From an uncultured Flavobacteriales bacterium (lineage in GTDB: Bacteria; Bacteroidota; Bacteroidia; Flavobacteriales; Schleiferiaceae): a stretch of DNA of 33,263 nt. This document shows, piece by piece, positions 8,795 through 17,448 of the stretch. Position 1 is the first letter of the stretch. Each line of letters opens with the position of its first letter. Below the pieces are notes generated by a model. The model searched no databases. It saw nothing but the letters and a program-made list of their open reading frames with translations, and was not told the origin of the DNA. Made by a program: the position numbers and the translations under genes. The DNA lies in NCBI GenBank assembly GCA_903821715.1, contig CAIJMB010000004.1:1-33263 (forward strand). The letters are read 5' to 3'.

Positions 8795-10626
8795 ATCGGA
8801 GTCGAATTCTGCCCATCGGAGTGCTCGCGGTACTCGTACTTTTTATACTTCGCCTGATCAACATCCAGCTAATCGATACGCGCTACACCCTCGACGCCGC
8901 AAACAATGCGCAGCGAATAGAGAAGATTTATGCTCCGCGTGGCTTAATGCGGGACCGCAACGGAACAGTCCTCGCTACCAACCAAATCGCTTTTGACGTC
9001 GAAGTTATCGCCAGCCGACTCAGCAATCTTGATACTGTTGCACTCGCCCGGGTGCTCGGAGAACCCTTGGCTTCAATTCGCAAGCAGCTCAAAAAGGCTT
9101 TGATCCAGGGTCGGTACCGCCCATTTGCTATTCTCAGAGGGCTCACTGTCAAAGATTACGCATCAATTCAAGAGCAAATAGCAATGTTTGAGGGAGTACA
9201 ACTCCGCAAGCGCAGCTTTCGCAAATACCCGATGCCCATTGGCGGAAACGTAATGGGTTATGTGGGCGAGGTAAACGATTACCTGATGACGCGTCACCCA
9301 GAGTACGACCTTGGCGACTACCTCGGTATTTCGGGAATTGAAGCTTCCTATGAAACGGAACTACGAGGAATCGCCGGTAAGCGCTACATCACCGTCGACA
9401 ATCGAAACCGCGACGTGGGATCCTTTGCAAAGGGGCGATACGACGAGCAACCCGCAATGGGTGCAGAACTTCAGCTAACCTTGGACGCCGAACTTCAGGC
9501 CTTAGCTGAAGAGTTGATGCGCGGCAAACGAGGAAGTATTGTGGCCATCGAGCCCTCTACTGGCGAAATTCTTGCGTTGGTTTCATCACCCGCCTATGAC
9601 CCCAATGCCCTCGTGGGGCGTTACCGTTCGCGCAACTATACCATTTTGTATCGGGATTCGGTGAATAAACCCTTGTACGACCGCGCCGTTTTGGCAGAGT
9701 ACCCTCCAGGATCGCCATTTAAGATCTTGAATGCACTAATTGCCCTTCAAGAAGGGGTAGTCCAAGAGGAAACCCAGTACACTTGTATCGATGGATACCA
9801 TTTTGGCTCACTTCACGTAGGATGCCACTGCAAAGCCGGCACTCTTGATTTGCGTGGTTCCATTGCCAAGAGCTGTAACAACTACCATTGCCAGATTTTC
9901 AAGCGAGTACTGGACAAGTACCCTACAGCAAGCCTTGGAATTGATGCGTGGAGTGATCACGTGAAAAGTTTTGGACTCGGGGACTTTTTGGGTGTTGACC
10001 TGCCCACAGGTCGCAAAGGATTTGTTCCGACTGGGGAATACTTTAACAAGGTGTACCGCACGGACCGCTGGAAATCTCCAACTGTGATTTCGCTGGCAAT
10101 AGGCCAGGGTGAGCTCCTCGTGACGCCCATCCAACTCGCGAACATGGCCGCTGCTGTCGCCAACCGCGGCTGGTGGATTCGGCCGCACCTTGTGCGAAGT
10201 ATTGACGGCACGCCCAATCCCAATCCGGAATTCTCTAAAGTACATCGCACCACGATTGACCCTCAGAACTTTGAGGTAATTATCGCAGGAATGAACGATG
10301 TATTTGAATCCGGTACTGCACGCGCCTCTCGCCTCGAAGGTCTTCTCATGGCGGGAAAGACCGGTACCGCTCAAAATCCGCACGGTCAAGACCACTCAAT
10401 TTTCACTGCGTTTGCGCCCCTGGACAAGCCCCAAATTGCACTTGCAATTATTGTTGAAAATGGGTACTGGGGATCGCGTTGGGCCGCCCCCATCGCCAGT
10501 TTGATGATGGAATCCTACCTCAATGACACAATTACACGTCCCGATCTCTATCGGAGAATGGTTGAAGGCAGCTTAACTGGCGAGTACCGAGTCAACCAAG
10601 TGGAAACCGAACTACCCCCGTACTGA
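8791..10626 (+). CDS. mrdA: Penicillin-binding protein 2 (Rod-complex transpeptidase)
   Basis: PBP2 is the class B D,D-transpeptidase that crosslinks lateral-wall peptidoglycan with RodA. At 611 residues it has an N-terminal membrane helix (about 7-24), the pedestal region opening with APRGLMRDRNG, and a transpeptidase domain. Active-site motifs are Ser308-x-x-Lys311 (in PPGSPFK), Ser361-x-Asn363 (in KSCNNY) and Lys523-Thr524-Gly525 (in GKTGTAQ). The residue after the nucleophile is Pro rather than the more usual Thr. Four cysteines cluster in residues about 331-366 (TCIDGYHFGSLHVGCHC, SCNNYHC), and a metal or disulfide role has been discussed for similar clusters in PBP2. It overlaps mreD by ATGA and rodA by one base (TGATG). 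Confidence 0.96.
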   Translation: MNRSRILPIGVLAVLVLFILRLINIQLIDTRYTLDAANNAQRIEKIYAPRGLMRDRNGTVLATNQIAFDVEVIASRLSNLDTVALARVLGEPLASIRKQLKKALIQGRYRPFAILRGLTVKDYASIQEQIAMFEGVQLRKRSFRKYPMPIGGNVMGYVGEVNDYLMTRHPEYDLGDYLGISGIEASYETELRGIAGKRYITVDNRNRDVGSFAKGRYDEQPAMGAELQLTLDAELQALAEELMRGKRGSIVAIEPSTGEILALVSSPAYDPNALVGRYRSRNYTILYRDSVNKPLYDRAVLAEYPPGSPFKILNALIALQEGVVQEETQYTCIDGYHFGSLHVGCHCKAGTLDLRGSIAKSCNNYHCQIFKRVLDKYPTASLGIDAWSDHVKSFGLGDFLGVDLPTGRKGFVPTGEYFNKVYRTDRWKSPTVISLAIGQGELLVTPIQLANMAAAVANRGWWIRPHLVRSIDGTPNPNPEFSKVHRTTIDPQNFEVIIAGMNDVFESGTARASRLEGLLMAGKTGTAQNPHGQDHSIFTAFAPLDKPQIALAIIVENGYWGSRWAAPIASLMMESYLNDTITRPDLYRRMVEGSLTGEYRVNQVETELPPY

Positions 10627-11912
10627 TGCAGCGACAAACTACCACTGATCCACTTGTAGGTAAACTTGACCAACTCAGTGTGGGACTTGTCGCATTTTTA
10701 GTCCTATTCGGTTGGATTAATATTTTTGCCACAGTAAGTCCAATGGACGATACCTGGGCCTGGAGTTGGTCCAACGAGGCTGGAAAGCAATTGAGCTTCA
10801 TTGGCCTTGCGGGGGTGCTGGTGCTTTTGGTTCTTTTGTCGGATGCACGCCTATTTGAAGTGCTTTCATGGGTTGTTTACGCCCTATCCATTGTTCTACT
10901 GCTTGCCGTACTGGCCGTTGGAGTCGAACGCGGAGGCAACAAATCATGGCTGAGTCTCGGATCTTTTGGCCTTCAACCATCGGAATTTGCCAAACTCGGA
11001 ACGGCGCTTGTTCTTGCCCGTGTCCTTGGAAGAAGTCCTGACGGCCTTAAGGCATGGCGGTCTCGGTGGCTTCCTATGGCCGTTGTGGCGCTGCCCATGC
11101 TCCTCATTCTCTTGCAACCTGATGCAGGTTCAGCCTTAGTTTTTGCGTCGTTCTTGCTGGTGTTTTACTTCGCTGGCCTTCCTGGATTCTACCTCTTCGG
11201 TGCGTTGGGTGTGGTAGCCCTCTCGATTCTCTCACTAGCCCTCACCCCATCTACCGTACATTGGATCATTGGCGGAACCGTGGTCTTAAGTCTCGCCGCG
11301 ACGCGAATCCGTACCCGTCTAAATTTTGTGCGGTTTGTAAAGCATCCCGCTATTTGGTTGGGGCTCGGTGCTTTGCTTTGGTCTGGGGCGGTACAGCAAG
11401 TCTTTGATCAGGTACTTAAGCCGCACCAGCAAATTCGCATCAAACTCCTTTTAGGTCAAGTAGACGACCCTAGTGCCGCGGGCTACCAAACCGCACAATC
11501 ACTCATTGCCATTGGCTCTGGTGGATTATTTGGAAAAGGCTACATGAACGGAACCCAAACCCGATTGCGATTTGTTCCGGAACAAACCACTGACTACATT
11601 TTTTGTACCGTGGGCGAAGAATGGGGCTTTATTGGGTCCCTCATCGTGCTCGGTGCGTTCGCTGGACTCATTATTCGCATCACGCTGCTGGCCCAACGTC
11701 AAAAGCACGCCTTTGGAATGTACTATGGACTGGCTGTAGCAAGCATTTTATTTGTTCACTTCACAGTAAACATTGGAATGACACTGGGTATGATGCCCGT
11801 TATCGGGATTCCGCTGCCGTTCTTTAGCTACGGAGGCTCATCCCTCTGGGCATTCAGCCTAATGGTGTTTGTGTTCTTGCGCTGGGACGCGTACCGCTGG
11901 GAAAGCCTCTAA
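10626..11912 (+). CDS. rodA: Rod shape-determining SEDS glycosyltransferase RodA
   Basis: RodA polymerises lipid II into glycan strands as the partner of PBP2. This 428-residue protein has about ten membrane helices and SEDS landmarks: GNKSWLSLGSFGLQPSEFAKLGTAL (about 103-127), the LLQPDAGSALVF loop with its conserved acidic residue, TDYIFCTVGEEWGFIG in the large periplasmic loop, and GIPLPFFSYGGSSL near the C-terminus. The ATG shares a base with the pbp2 stop (TGATG). A short hairpin followed by Ts overlaps the stop codon and probably ends the operon. Confidence 0.97.
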   Translation: MQRQTTTDPLVGKLDQLSVGLVAFLVLFGWINIFATVSPMDDTWAWSWSNEAGKQLSFIGLAGVLVLLVLLSDARLFEVLSWVVYALSIVLLLAVLAVGVERGGNKSWLSLGSFGLQPSEFAKLGTALVLARVLGRSPDGLKAWRSRWLPMAVVALPMLLILLQPDAGSALVFASFLLVFYFAGLPGFYLFGALGVVALSILSLALTPSTVHWIIGGTVVLSLAATRIRTRLNFVRFVKHPAIWLGLGALLWSGAVQQVFDQVLKPHQQIRIKLLLGQVDDPSAAGYQTAQSLIAIGSGGLFGKGYMNGTQTRLRFVPEQTTDYIFCTVGEEWGFIGSLIVLGAFAGLIIRITLLAQRQKHAFGMYYGLAVASILFVHFTVNIGMTLGMMPVIGIPLPFFSYGGSSLWAFSLMVFVFLRWDAYRWESL

Positions 11913-11920
11913 GGGCTTTT
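11902..11920 (+). terminator. Short hairpin terminator at the end of rodA
   Basis: AAAGCC at 11902-11907 pairs with GGCTTT at 11914-11919 around a six-base loop that contains the rodA stop codon, followed by few Ts. The stem is short, so termination may be weak. It lies between two convergent operons. Confidence 0.4.
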
Positions 11921-11926
11921 CGCCGT

Positions 11927-13999
11927 CTAGTAGAACAGACCGCGGTTGTCGCTAACCTTCGCGGATCCCAACAACGATTGAAGCAGCATTCGCTGAGCAT
12001 TGCCAGCTAAACGATTGTTCTCGGCAGCCATGTCGGCAGCAGTCAAATTGGCCGCAGAATTAAAGGTATTTACCACTTTAAATCGGTAGACTCCATTGCT
12101 GCCCTCGATGATCTCTGACTGAGTTCCAACTTTGCTTCCGGCAGCCATACCAACTACTTTGGGCTCACGTCCGTTGGTCAAGAATGGCGAGGCAAGAGTG
12201 ACGTTAGCTGGAGCCCAGTTAAGTTGTTTGGTCTTAGCCATCCGGTCGGCCAGCACGCGAACCTTGGCGCGATTCAGAGCAAGTGCCTTAAGGTCATCCT
12301 TAACCGCATCAAGAGGCTTGTAACCCTCTTCAAAGGCCCCAGTCACGTACACGACCGAGTAGGACTTATAGTTATTGTTCACGACACTCACGTCGCCAAC
12401 CTCACGGTCTTCGTTGAACATCCAACGGACCACTTCGCGACCGTCCGAAAGCCCCATTACAGAAGCATCGGTTGCAGTCACATTGCGAGCAGGAAGCATT
12501 GAAACTCCAAGTTGGGCCGCAGCAGCTTGGGGCTCTTTGCCCTCTTGGATGGCCTTGGCTAGGGCACTAGCCTGAGCGTAGATCTTTTGCTCGGTCACCG
12601 GACTCACGTCAATACGGCGAACAATCTCGGCCAAACGAACAGCTGGACGCGAACCCTTTTGACCCGTAACCTCTACGAGGTGAAATCCAAACTCGGTCTC
12701 TACCATATCAAAGCTTCCGGTGCGGCGCTCAAAACAGAACTGCTCGAATGCTGGCGTCATCATTCCTGGTTTGAACCAGCCCAGGTCACCACCCTTAGAT
12801 GCTGCCACTACGTCACTGCTCAACGCTTCGCTGGCAGCGGCAAAGGACGCTCCTCCCTTGATTGCAGTGAGCAGGCTATCGGCTAGTTTCTTCGCATCTT
12901 GGTAACTGCGCTGGGCACTTGAACGTTCCGAACCGGCGTAACCAATCAAGATATGTTTTGCGCGAACCGAATCAGGTAGCGAAGCTCGGCTCATCACCTT
13001 TACGAGTCGGTAGGAATCGCCATCTTGAATAGGTCCACCGACAAAGCCCACGGACATACCTTGAATCGCCTCAAGGATTGTGGGATTAAGCGTAGACTCT
13101 GGACGTAGACTTGGGGTTGAAAAAACGTCACTGTTCGCTGCAGCGAAGGCACTGTCGTCCGAAGAAGCACCGAAGTCCGAAGCTAACGTGCTCAATTCGA
13201 GTTTCACCTTGGCCAAATCTTCATCGCTTGGAATAAGAGGAAAGTCCGCCACGAAGCCATCGCGAACGGGCTTGGTAAGCTTGAAACTCGATTGGTACTC
13301 AGCGTACACCGCTTTGTAGTCGGCGTCGGTAGCCTCGACACTGCTGTCAGAGACTTCAGATACCGACATGGAGGCAATTTCGAGTTGAATTTGGCGGTTA
13401 TTCCGCGAATTGAGTGCGTTCTGAAGAGATAGGGGCATTCTCATTCCCGCAGAAACCGCATCGTAAATTTTGTTGCTAAGGCTTTGGTTCTTGATGTCAT
13501 TCTCAAACGCTACCCAACTTTCGTACTGGGCAGCAGCTTCAGGAGACTGCTCGCGCTGGTCGCGCAAGTTTTGAAGTGCACTGCGCAATAAGTCAGGGCG
13601 AAAGGCGCCGGTGCTCGGATCTTGAAGACCTGGCATTTGCTGAACTGAAGGGTTCAACTCGATTACACGACGTAACTCCTCGTCGGTCACCACAAATCCC
13701 AATTCTGCCATGGGTTCGACCAATAGCTTTTCATTGAGGAGGTTGTTCCACACCATTTCACTGATTTGGAGCGGAGATGCTTGAGCATATTGTGGATTTT
13801 GGCGAAGCTCTTCTACATCTTTGTTAAACTCGATGTAGGATATTTTCGTGCCATCAATGCGTCCGACGGCGTCTTTGTCGCCTTGAAAAAGCACGTTTCC
13901 TGAGGTTAAAAAGTCTGTCAAAATAAAGGCAATCAGCGAAATACCGATTACTGACACGACTAAGCCTGAGCGGCTGCGAATAGCTTCAAAAAGTCCCAT
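11927..13999 (-). CDS. Membrane-anchored peptidyl-prolyl cis-trans isomerase, PpiD/SurA-like
   Basis: PpiD-type proteins are periplasmic foldases anchored in the inner membrane that help outer-membrane proteins fold. The start is taken as the ATG at 13999, giving 690 residues and the family N-terminus MGLFEAIRSRSGLVVSVIGIS; a TTG at 14038 would add an unlikely 13-residue extension. One membrane helix at about 13-32 is followed by a SurA_N-like region (VGRIDGTKISYIEFN, VWNNLLNEKLL). A parvulin (PpiC) domain lies around residues 340-450, from RAKHILIGYAGS to FGFHLVEVTGQ, and a long C-terminal region follows. A degenerate -7 element TATATTCG is found 20 nt upstream, so the gene may be transcribed alone as well as with the CNNM gene 59 bases upstream. 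Confidence 0.92.
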   Translation of the reverse strand: MGLFEAIRSRSGLVVSVIGISLIAFILTDFLTSGNVLFQGDKDAVGRIDGTKISYIEFNKDVEELRQNPQYAQASPLQISEMVWNNLLNEKLLVEPMAELGFVVTDEELRRVIELNPSVQQMPGLQDPSTGAFRPDLLRSALQNLRDQREQSPEAAAQYESWVAFENDIKNQSLSNKIYDAVSAGMRMPLSLQNALNSRNNRQIQLEIASMSVSEVSDSSVEATDADYKAVYAEYQSSFKLTKPVRDGFVADFPLIPSDEDLAKVKLELSTLASDFGASSDDSAFAAANSDVFSTPSLRPESTLNPTILEAIQGMSVGFVGGPIQDGDSYRLVKVMSRASLPDSVRAKHILIGYAGSERSSAQRSYQDAKKLADSLLTAIKGGASFAAASEALSSDVVAASKGGDLGWFKPGMMTPAFEQFCFERRTGSFDMVETEFGFHLVEVTGQKGSRPAVRLAEIVRRIDVSPVTEQKIYAQASALAKAIQEGKEPQAAAAQLGVSMLPARNVTATDASVMGLSDGREVVRWMFNEDREVGDVSVVNNNYKSYSVVYVTGAFEEGYKPLDAVKDDLKALALNRAKVRVLADRMAKTKQLNWAPANVTLASPFLTNGREPKVVGMAAGSKVGTQSEIIEGSNGVYRFKVVNTFNSAANLTAADMAAENNRLAGNAQRMLLQSLLGSAKVSDNRGLFY

Positions 14000-14019
14000 A
14001 CCTTGTGTAAATAAGGTCG

Positions 14020-14027
14020 CGAATATA
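14020..14027 (-). promoter_or_regulatory. Degenerate -7 promoter element (TATATTCG) for the PpiD-like gene
   Basis: The reverse strand reads TATATTCG, one mismatch from TAnnTTTG and with the same T-to-C change seen in the dgkA promoter. It lies in the 59-base gap between the CNNM gene and the PpiD-like gene, 20 nt from the ATG. No convincing -33 element. Confidence 0.35.
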
Positions 14028-14058
14028 CAAATTAGCAACCGGTTGGCGACGCACTTAT

Positions 14059-15294
14059 TTAGTCATCGCGCCGCACGCGAACCTGTTTGACGCGCTGTGC
14101 TTCCATACTTTCAACTTCAAGCCGCCAAGGGCCGACAACTACAACCTCTCCGGGCTCGGGCAACTTGCCTCCAAGGTCCGTGATTAATCCCCCCAGGGTG
14201 GTAAATCGTTCGGACTCAGGCCACTCAAATCCATATGCATCGTTGAGGTAATCAACCTCAAGTCGTGCATCCAGGCGGTATTCATCCTCACCGAGCACTT
14301 GCTCCACTAGGCTGTCTTGATCGTGTTCGTCGTCAATTTCACCGAACAATTCTTCGATGATGTCTTCGAGGGTTAGTATTCCGACTAAGTCGCCCAAATC
14401 ATCGACAACAAGGGCCATGCTTCGCTTTTCGCGAATCAATTGATGAAAGACATCTTGAGCATTCATCGCTTCAGGTACAAACGACAATGGCGTGAGCACA
14501 CTTCGCAGGCTCTTAGGCTGCTTGAACAGTTCAAACTGATGCACATACGCAAAGGCATCGTCCAAACTCTCGCGGTACACAACTAATCGACTGTAGCCCG
14601 TCGCTACAAACGTGGACTTGAGGTCCTCAAGACTGATGCTCAACGGCACCGCGACAATTTCAGGTCGAGGAACCATACACGAGCGCACCTTGACCTCTGC
14701 AAAGTCGAGCGCATTGCGAAACAACTCAACTTCAGGTTCTTGAATGTGCTGTTGGCTCGCTTCATCTACCAAATGGTTGAGGTCCGATAGTCCAAATACC
14801 CGTGCAGACGGAGCTGACTGTGGATCAGCACCCAATCGTCTCAAAATGAAGGCACTAAAGTGACCCAAGAGCCATGTGATTGGCCAGAAAAGAATATAGA
14901 AAATTCCAGAAGGAACCACAACCCACTTAAACGCAGCGTTGGCTTGCTCACGAAAGAGCGCCTTAGGGATGTACTCTGCTAAGAACAATACGACAATGGT
15001 AGAAACGAGCGTTTCCGTAAGTACCGCGAGCGGAACCTGCATAAACTTAAGCAGGAACGGATGAAGGAGTTGAGATGTTTGGGCTCCAACCACTACGAGC
15101 GCAAGCGTGTTACCAACGAGCATCGTGACGATAAAGCGCTGAGGATGCTGCATCCAATGCGTCACCCAAAACGGAATCGTTTTGCGCTTGAGGTCAATTT
15201 CAAGTTGAAGGCGATTGGCCGACAAAAACGCAATCTCAGACCCAGAAAAGAACGCCGATGCGACCAGCGCCACCAAAAGGATGATGGCACTCAT
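14059..15294 (-). CDS. CNNM/CorC family membrane protein (hemolysin family, GldE-like)
   Basis: This 411-residue protein has an N-terminal CNNM membrane domain (about 1-165) with the FFSGSEIAFLSANRLQLE motif typical of the family. A CBS pair follows (about 195-315) including VRSCMVPRPEIVAVPL and the closing DLVGILTLEDIIEELFGEIDDEHD. The C-terminal CorC_HlyC domain (about 325-411) contains LDARLEVDYLNDAYG and the GGLITDLGGKLPEPGEVV motif. Relatives are linked to magnesium/cobalt efflux, and GldE of Flavobacterium belongs to the same family; subfamily membership cannot be settled here. The ATG overlaps the stop of the preceding small gene (ATGA). Confidence 0.9.
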   Translation of the reverse strand: MSAIILLVALVASAFFSGSEIAFLSANRLQLEIDLKRKTIPFWVTHWMQHPQRFIVTMLVGNTLALVVVGAQTSQLLHPFLLKFMQVPLAVLTETLVSTIVVLFLAEYIPKALFREQANAAFKWVVVPSGIFYILFWPITWLLGHFSAFILRRLGADPQSAPSARVFGLSDLNHLVDEASQQHIQEPEVELFRNALDFAEVKVRSCMVPRPEIVAVPLSISLEDLKSTFVATGYSRLVVYRESLDDAFAYVHQFELFKQPKSLRSVLTPLSFVPEAMNAQDVFHQLIREKRSMALVVDDLGDLVGILTLEDIIEELFGEIDDEHDQDSLVEQVLGEDEYRLDARLEVDYLNDAYGFEWPESERFTTLGGLITDLGGKLPEPGEVVVVGPWRLEVESMEAQRVKQVRVRRDD

Positions 15295-15491
15295 GATTGG
15301 GATTCTTGGCTACTCCGAATCCGTTGGCGTCGGCGCCAGTAGGCCATGCCCAATGCAAGAATCACAAAACCAACGAATAAGAGCGCACGTGTTGGATCGC
15401 TTGTGCGCAAAGACCACGCAGATTCCGCCGAGAGTACGGCGACGACATAATACATCCACTCCATTGTTCTAAGGCTGCGAGCTGGCTTCAT
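15291..15491 (-). CDS. Small membrane protein between lptC and the CNNM gene
   Basis: The gene encodes 66 residues, or 57 if translation begins at the in-frame ATG at 15464 (MEWMYYVV). It has two hydrophobic stretches (YYVVAVLSAESAW and ALLFVGFVILALGMAYW) and a basic, polar tail RRRQRIRSSQESQS, so it is likely a small inner-membrane protein with a cytoplasmic tail. It lies 16 nt after lptC and overlaps the CNNM start by ATGA, which supports a real, co-translated gene. I do not recognise a family; small unnamed membrane genes at this spot are, as I recall, common in Flavobacteriia. Confidence 0.7.
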   Translation of the reverse strand: MKPARSLRTMEWMYYVVAVLSAESAWSLRTSDPTRALLFVGFVILALGMAYWRRRQRIRSSQESQS

Positions 15492-15507
15492 GGTTCAAAA
15501 TTACCTT

Positions 15508-16050
15508 TTAATTTCTGTCCGCGCTGCCGGACACTTCAAAAATGCTGTAGGTCGATAGGTCGTCCTGGGCCTCGAAGCCGGTGCCACTTAAGGTTTGACC
15601 CTCTTCGCGAATTTCAACCCAGCTATCGCCATAGACTCTACCCTCTTCCCGATTCCAAAAAAGGGATTGAGTTCGCAATGTTTTACGATCCCCTGTGCGG
15701 ATTAGGACATTGCCCTGGAGTTCCCAAACTCGCTCTTTGACGTCCCGTATGATTCGGTCGGCTATCATTTCGGTTCCCGTAGCACGCTTACCAACCCATT
15801 GGCTTGCTCGAACGTTACCACTGAAGAGTTCTCTCGTGGGGTTGTTGGCCGTTCGTTCCTCTTCCCAACGGTCGGATTGAAGCTTCCATTGCACCTCGCT
15901 CGTATCAGCGTACACTACAGAAATACCATATTGAATAGTGGCCGGACCCTGTGGTTGGGCACGAACGCGCTGAACGTCGTGGGCGTCGTTGCGGCACGAA
16001 GCCACGACGACGCCCACCGCCAGAATTAGCCCGAATTTAGTAGCGGACAA
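15508..16050 (-). CDS. lptC: LPS export ABC transporter periplasmic lipoprotein LptC
   Basis: LptC bridges the inner-membrane LptBFG exporter to periplasmic LptA during LPS transport. The open frame runs far upstream, but that part is a shadow of the preceding TPR gene. The start is taken as a TTG at 16050, giving 180 residues that open with a lipoprotein signal: MSATK, hydrophobic FGLILAVGVVV, lipobox VASC with Cys19. The beta-jellyroll pattern of Bacteroidota LptC follows: VYADTSEVQWKLQSDRW, the LFSGNVRA segment, ADRIIRDVKERVWELQGNV, LRTQSLFWNREEGRVYGDSWVEI and LSGTGFEA. It overlaps the TPR gene by 14 nt. Start choice is inferred from the lipobox; no ATG is available near it. Confidence 0.85.
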   Translation of the reverse strand: MSATKFGLILAVGVVVASCRNDAHDVQRVRAQPQGPATIQYGISVVYADTSEVQWKLQSDRWEEERTANNPTRELFSGNVRASQWVGKRATGTEMIADRIIRDVKERVWELQGNVLIRTGDRKTLRTQSLFWNREEGRVYGDSWVEIREEGQTLSGTGFEAQDDLSTYSIFEVSGSADRN

Positions 16051-17446
16051 CCACGCGCTCGTTAATCCAACATCCGACGGTGTAGGTATCTCCGTCTTTG
16101 AATCCGAATTGGAAGGCAATCGACTTGTCGGGCACTCCCTTGCGGAAGGCAGCCGCCAGCTTCTCGGCGCGCGGTGCAAGGTCAGGCTGAACGGAAGCCG
16201 CACGATTGGCCATGTTGATCGCCGCCCAGTACACCGCATTCTTTTCAAATGCATTGCTTCCGCATGTGCCCGCCGCTTGAGCATACAGCGAAGCAAGGTA
16301 CAAGAAGGGCTCACCTGACTCAGAATTCTGCTTGGCTGACTCAAGGCATGCGCGCTTCGCTTCTGAAGACTGCCCCAATTTGTCGCTGACGTAGGCAATC
16401 TTCATCCAATCCTTTGCCCGCTTCTTAGGGTCAACTTCCTGGCGAATGGCGTCCTCAAAATACTTCTTGGCGTCTGCCCACTTACCATTCTTCACACTCA
16501 ATTGGCCCATAGAGCGAGCTGCCTGAGCAGAAGGTTCAAGTGCGTACAACGCAGAAGCCGCCTTGAAGTACACCGGATTGTCTGTGCAGTCGGTGGCACC
16601 CGACGTGTCCTGACGCTCTTTCGAGAGCATCTTTACTGCGCGAATCAACCACGATTTGTCGTTCTTGTTGAGGGCAAATGTGGAATCACTGTAGATCAAC
16701 GTCAAGCGATCACAAGTGAGCAAGGGAGCAATACCTTTTTCGATGTTGGCTACCAACTTTTCGGACTGAGCCAGCAACTTCACATTGATATCCAATGAGC
16801 GCTTCTCTCGCTCGGTAATGGTACCAGTTGTGTCTTTTGCCGTAAGTTCTGCAATAAGTACGTTGCGATCGTTGGACTGAAGTTCAATGGCTTCAGCCAC
16901 GTCGTTGAATCCGTCAAGAAGACCCTCTGACTTCAGGACCTCATCCTTGTACAGCTTGATTACCACATTGAAGTAGTTGTTCAAGTACGATGGTTGTATG
17001 GCTTTGGGATCGAGATTAAAGGCCACCTTGTACATTTCGTAGGCCTTTTTGGCGCTATCGGGATAGTAGGTCCAAAAATCATCCGCTTTTTGAGCAAGAA
17101 CTTCGGCTTCCTTACCAGGAAAGTACGTATTGCGCTTGTCGTAGCTTGAAAGAAGCAGACGAATCAGTGCCTCTTTAGCGGCTGGGTCGGTCGTGGCTTT
17201 GATTTTAGCCTCAATGATTTTGGGAGCAAATCGGTAGACGACATCTGTTGCTGAGGGGCACGTTTCATAAACCACTTTCCATGGCTCGTAAGCTTCTGCG
17301 TAGGCCTTCGTATTGTAGAGCGATCCAAATTCATTGTACTTCTCAAAGCAGACCAATGAGTCAGTTTGAGATTTACCCCACTTGGCTTGAGCAAAGCTGG
17401 GAACGAGGCCAACTGCTAAGAATAGAGAAAAGATGATACGCTTCAT
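16037..17446 (-). CDS. Secreted tetratricopeptide repeat protein
   Basis: The ATG at 17446 gives 469 residues; a TTG two codons upstream is less likely. A signal peptide (MKRIIFSLFLAVGLVPSFAQA) precedes KWGKSQTDSL, so the protein is periplasmic or surface-exposed. The mature part is largely helical, with TPR-like units (NTKAYAEAYEPWKVVYETCP near residue 45; YPDSAKKAYEMYKVAFNLDP near 135; NGKWADAKKYFEDAIRQEVDP and the following LGQSSEAKRACLESAKQ in the second half). It ends in a short conserved-looking segment DTYTVGCWINERVVVRY. It starts two bases after the outer-membrane protein gene and its 3' end overlaps lptC. Position in an envelope operon suggests a role in outer-membrane assembly, but no specific function can be assigned. 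Confidence 0.85.
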   Translation of the reverse strand: MKRIIFSLFLAVGLVPSFAQAKWGKSQTDSLVCFEKYNEFGSLYNTKAYAEAYEPWKVVYETCPSATDVVYRFAPKIIEAKIKATTDPAAKEALIRLLLSSYDKRNTYFPGKEAEVLAQKADDFWTYYPDSAKKAYEMYKVAFNLDPKAIQPSYLNNYFNVVIKLYKDEVLKSEGLLDGFNDVAEAIELQSNDRNVLIAELTAKDTTGTITEREKRSLDINVKLLAQSEKLVANIEKGIAPLLTCDRLTLIYSDSTFALNKNDKSWLIRAVKMLSKERQDTSGATDCTDNPVYFKAASALYALEPSAQAARSMGQLSVKNGKWADAKKYFEDAIRQEVDPKKRAKDWMKIAYVSDKLGQSSEAKRACLESAKQNSESGEPFLYLASLYAQAAGTCGSNAFEKNAVYWAAINMANRAASVQPDLAPRAEKLAAAFRKGVPDKSIAFQFGFKDGDTYTVGCWINERVVVRY

Positions 17447-17448
17447 AA

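Noticed and set aside
14000..14038. TTG start at 14038 for the PpiD-like protein.
   Set aside because: The extension is not family-like, and the promoter-like element would then lie inside the coding sequence.
16051..16398. N-terminal extension of LptC to 16398.
   Set aside because: It is a shadow of the TPR gene's coding sequence and would bury the lipoprotein signal in the middle of the protein.
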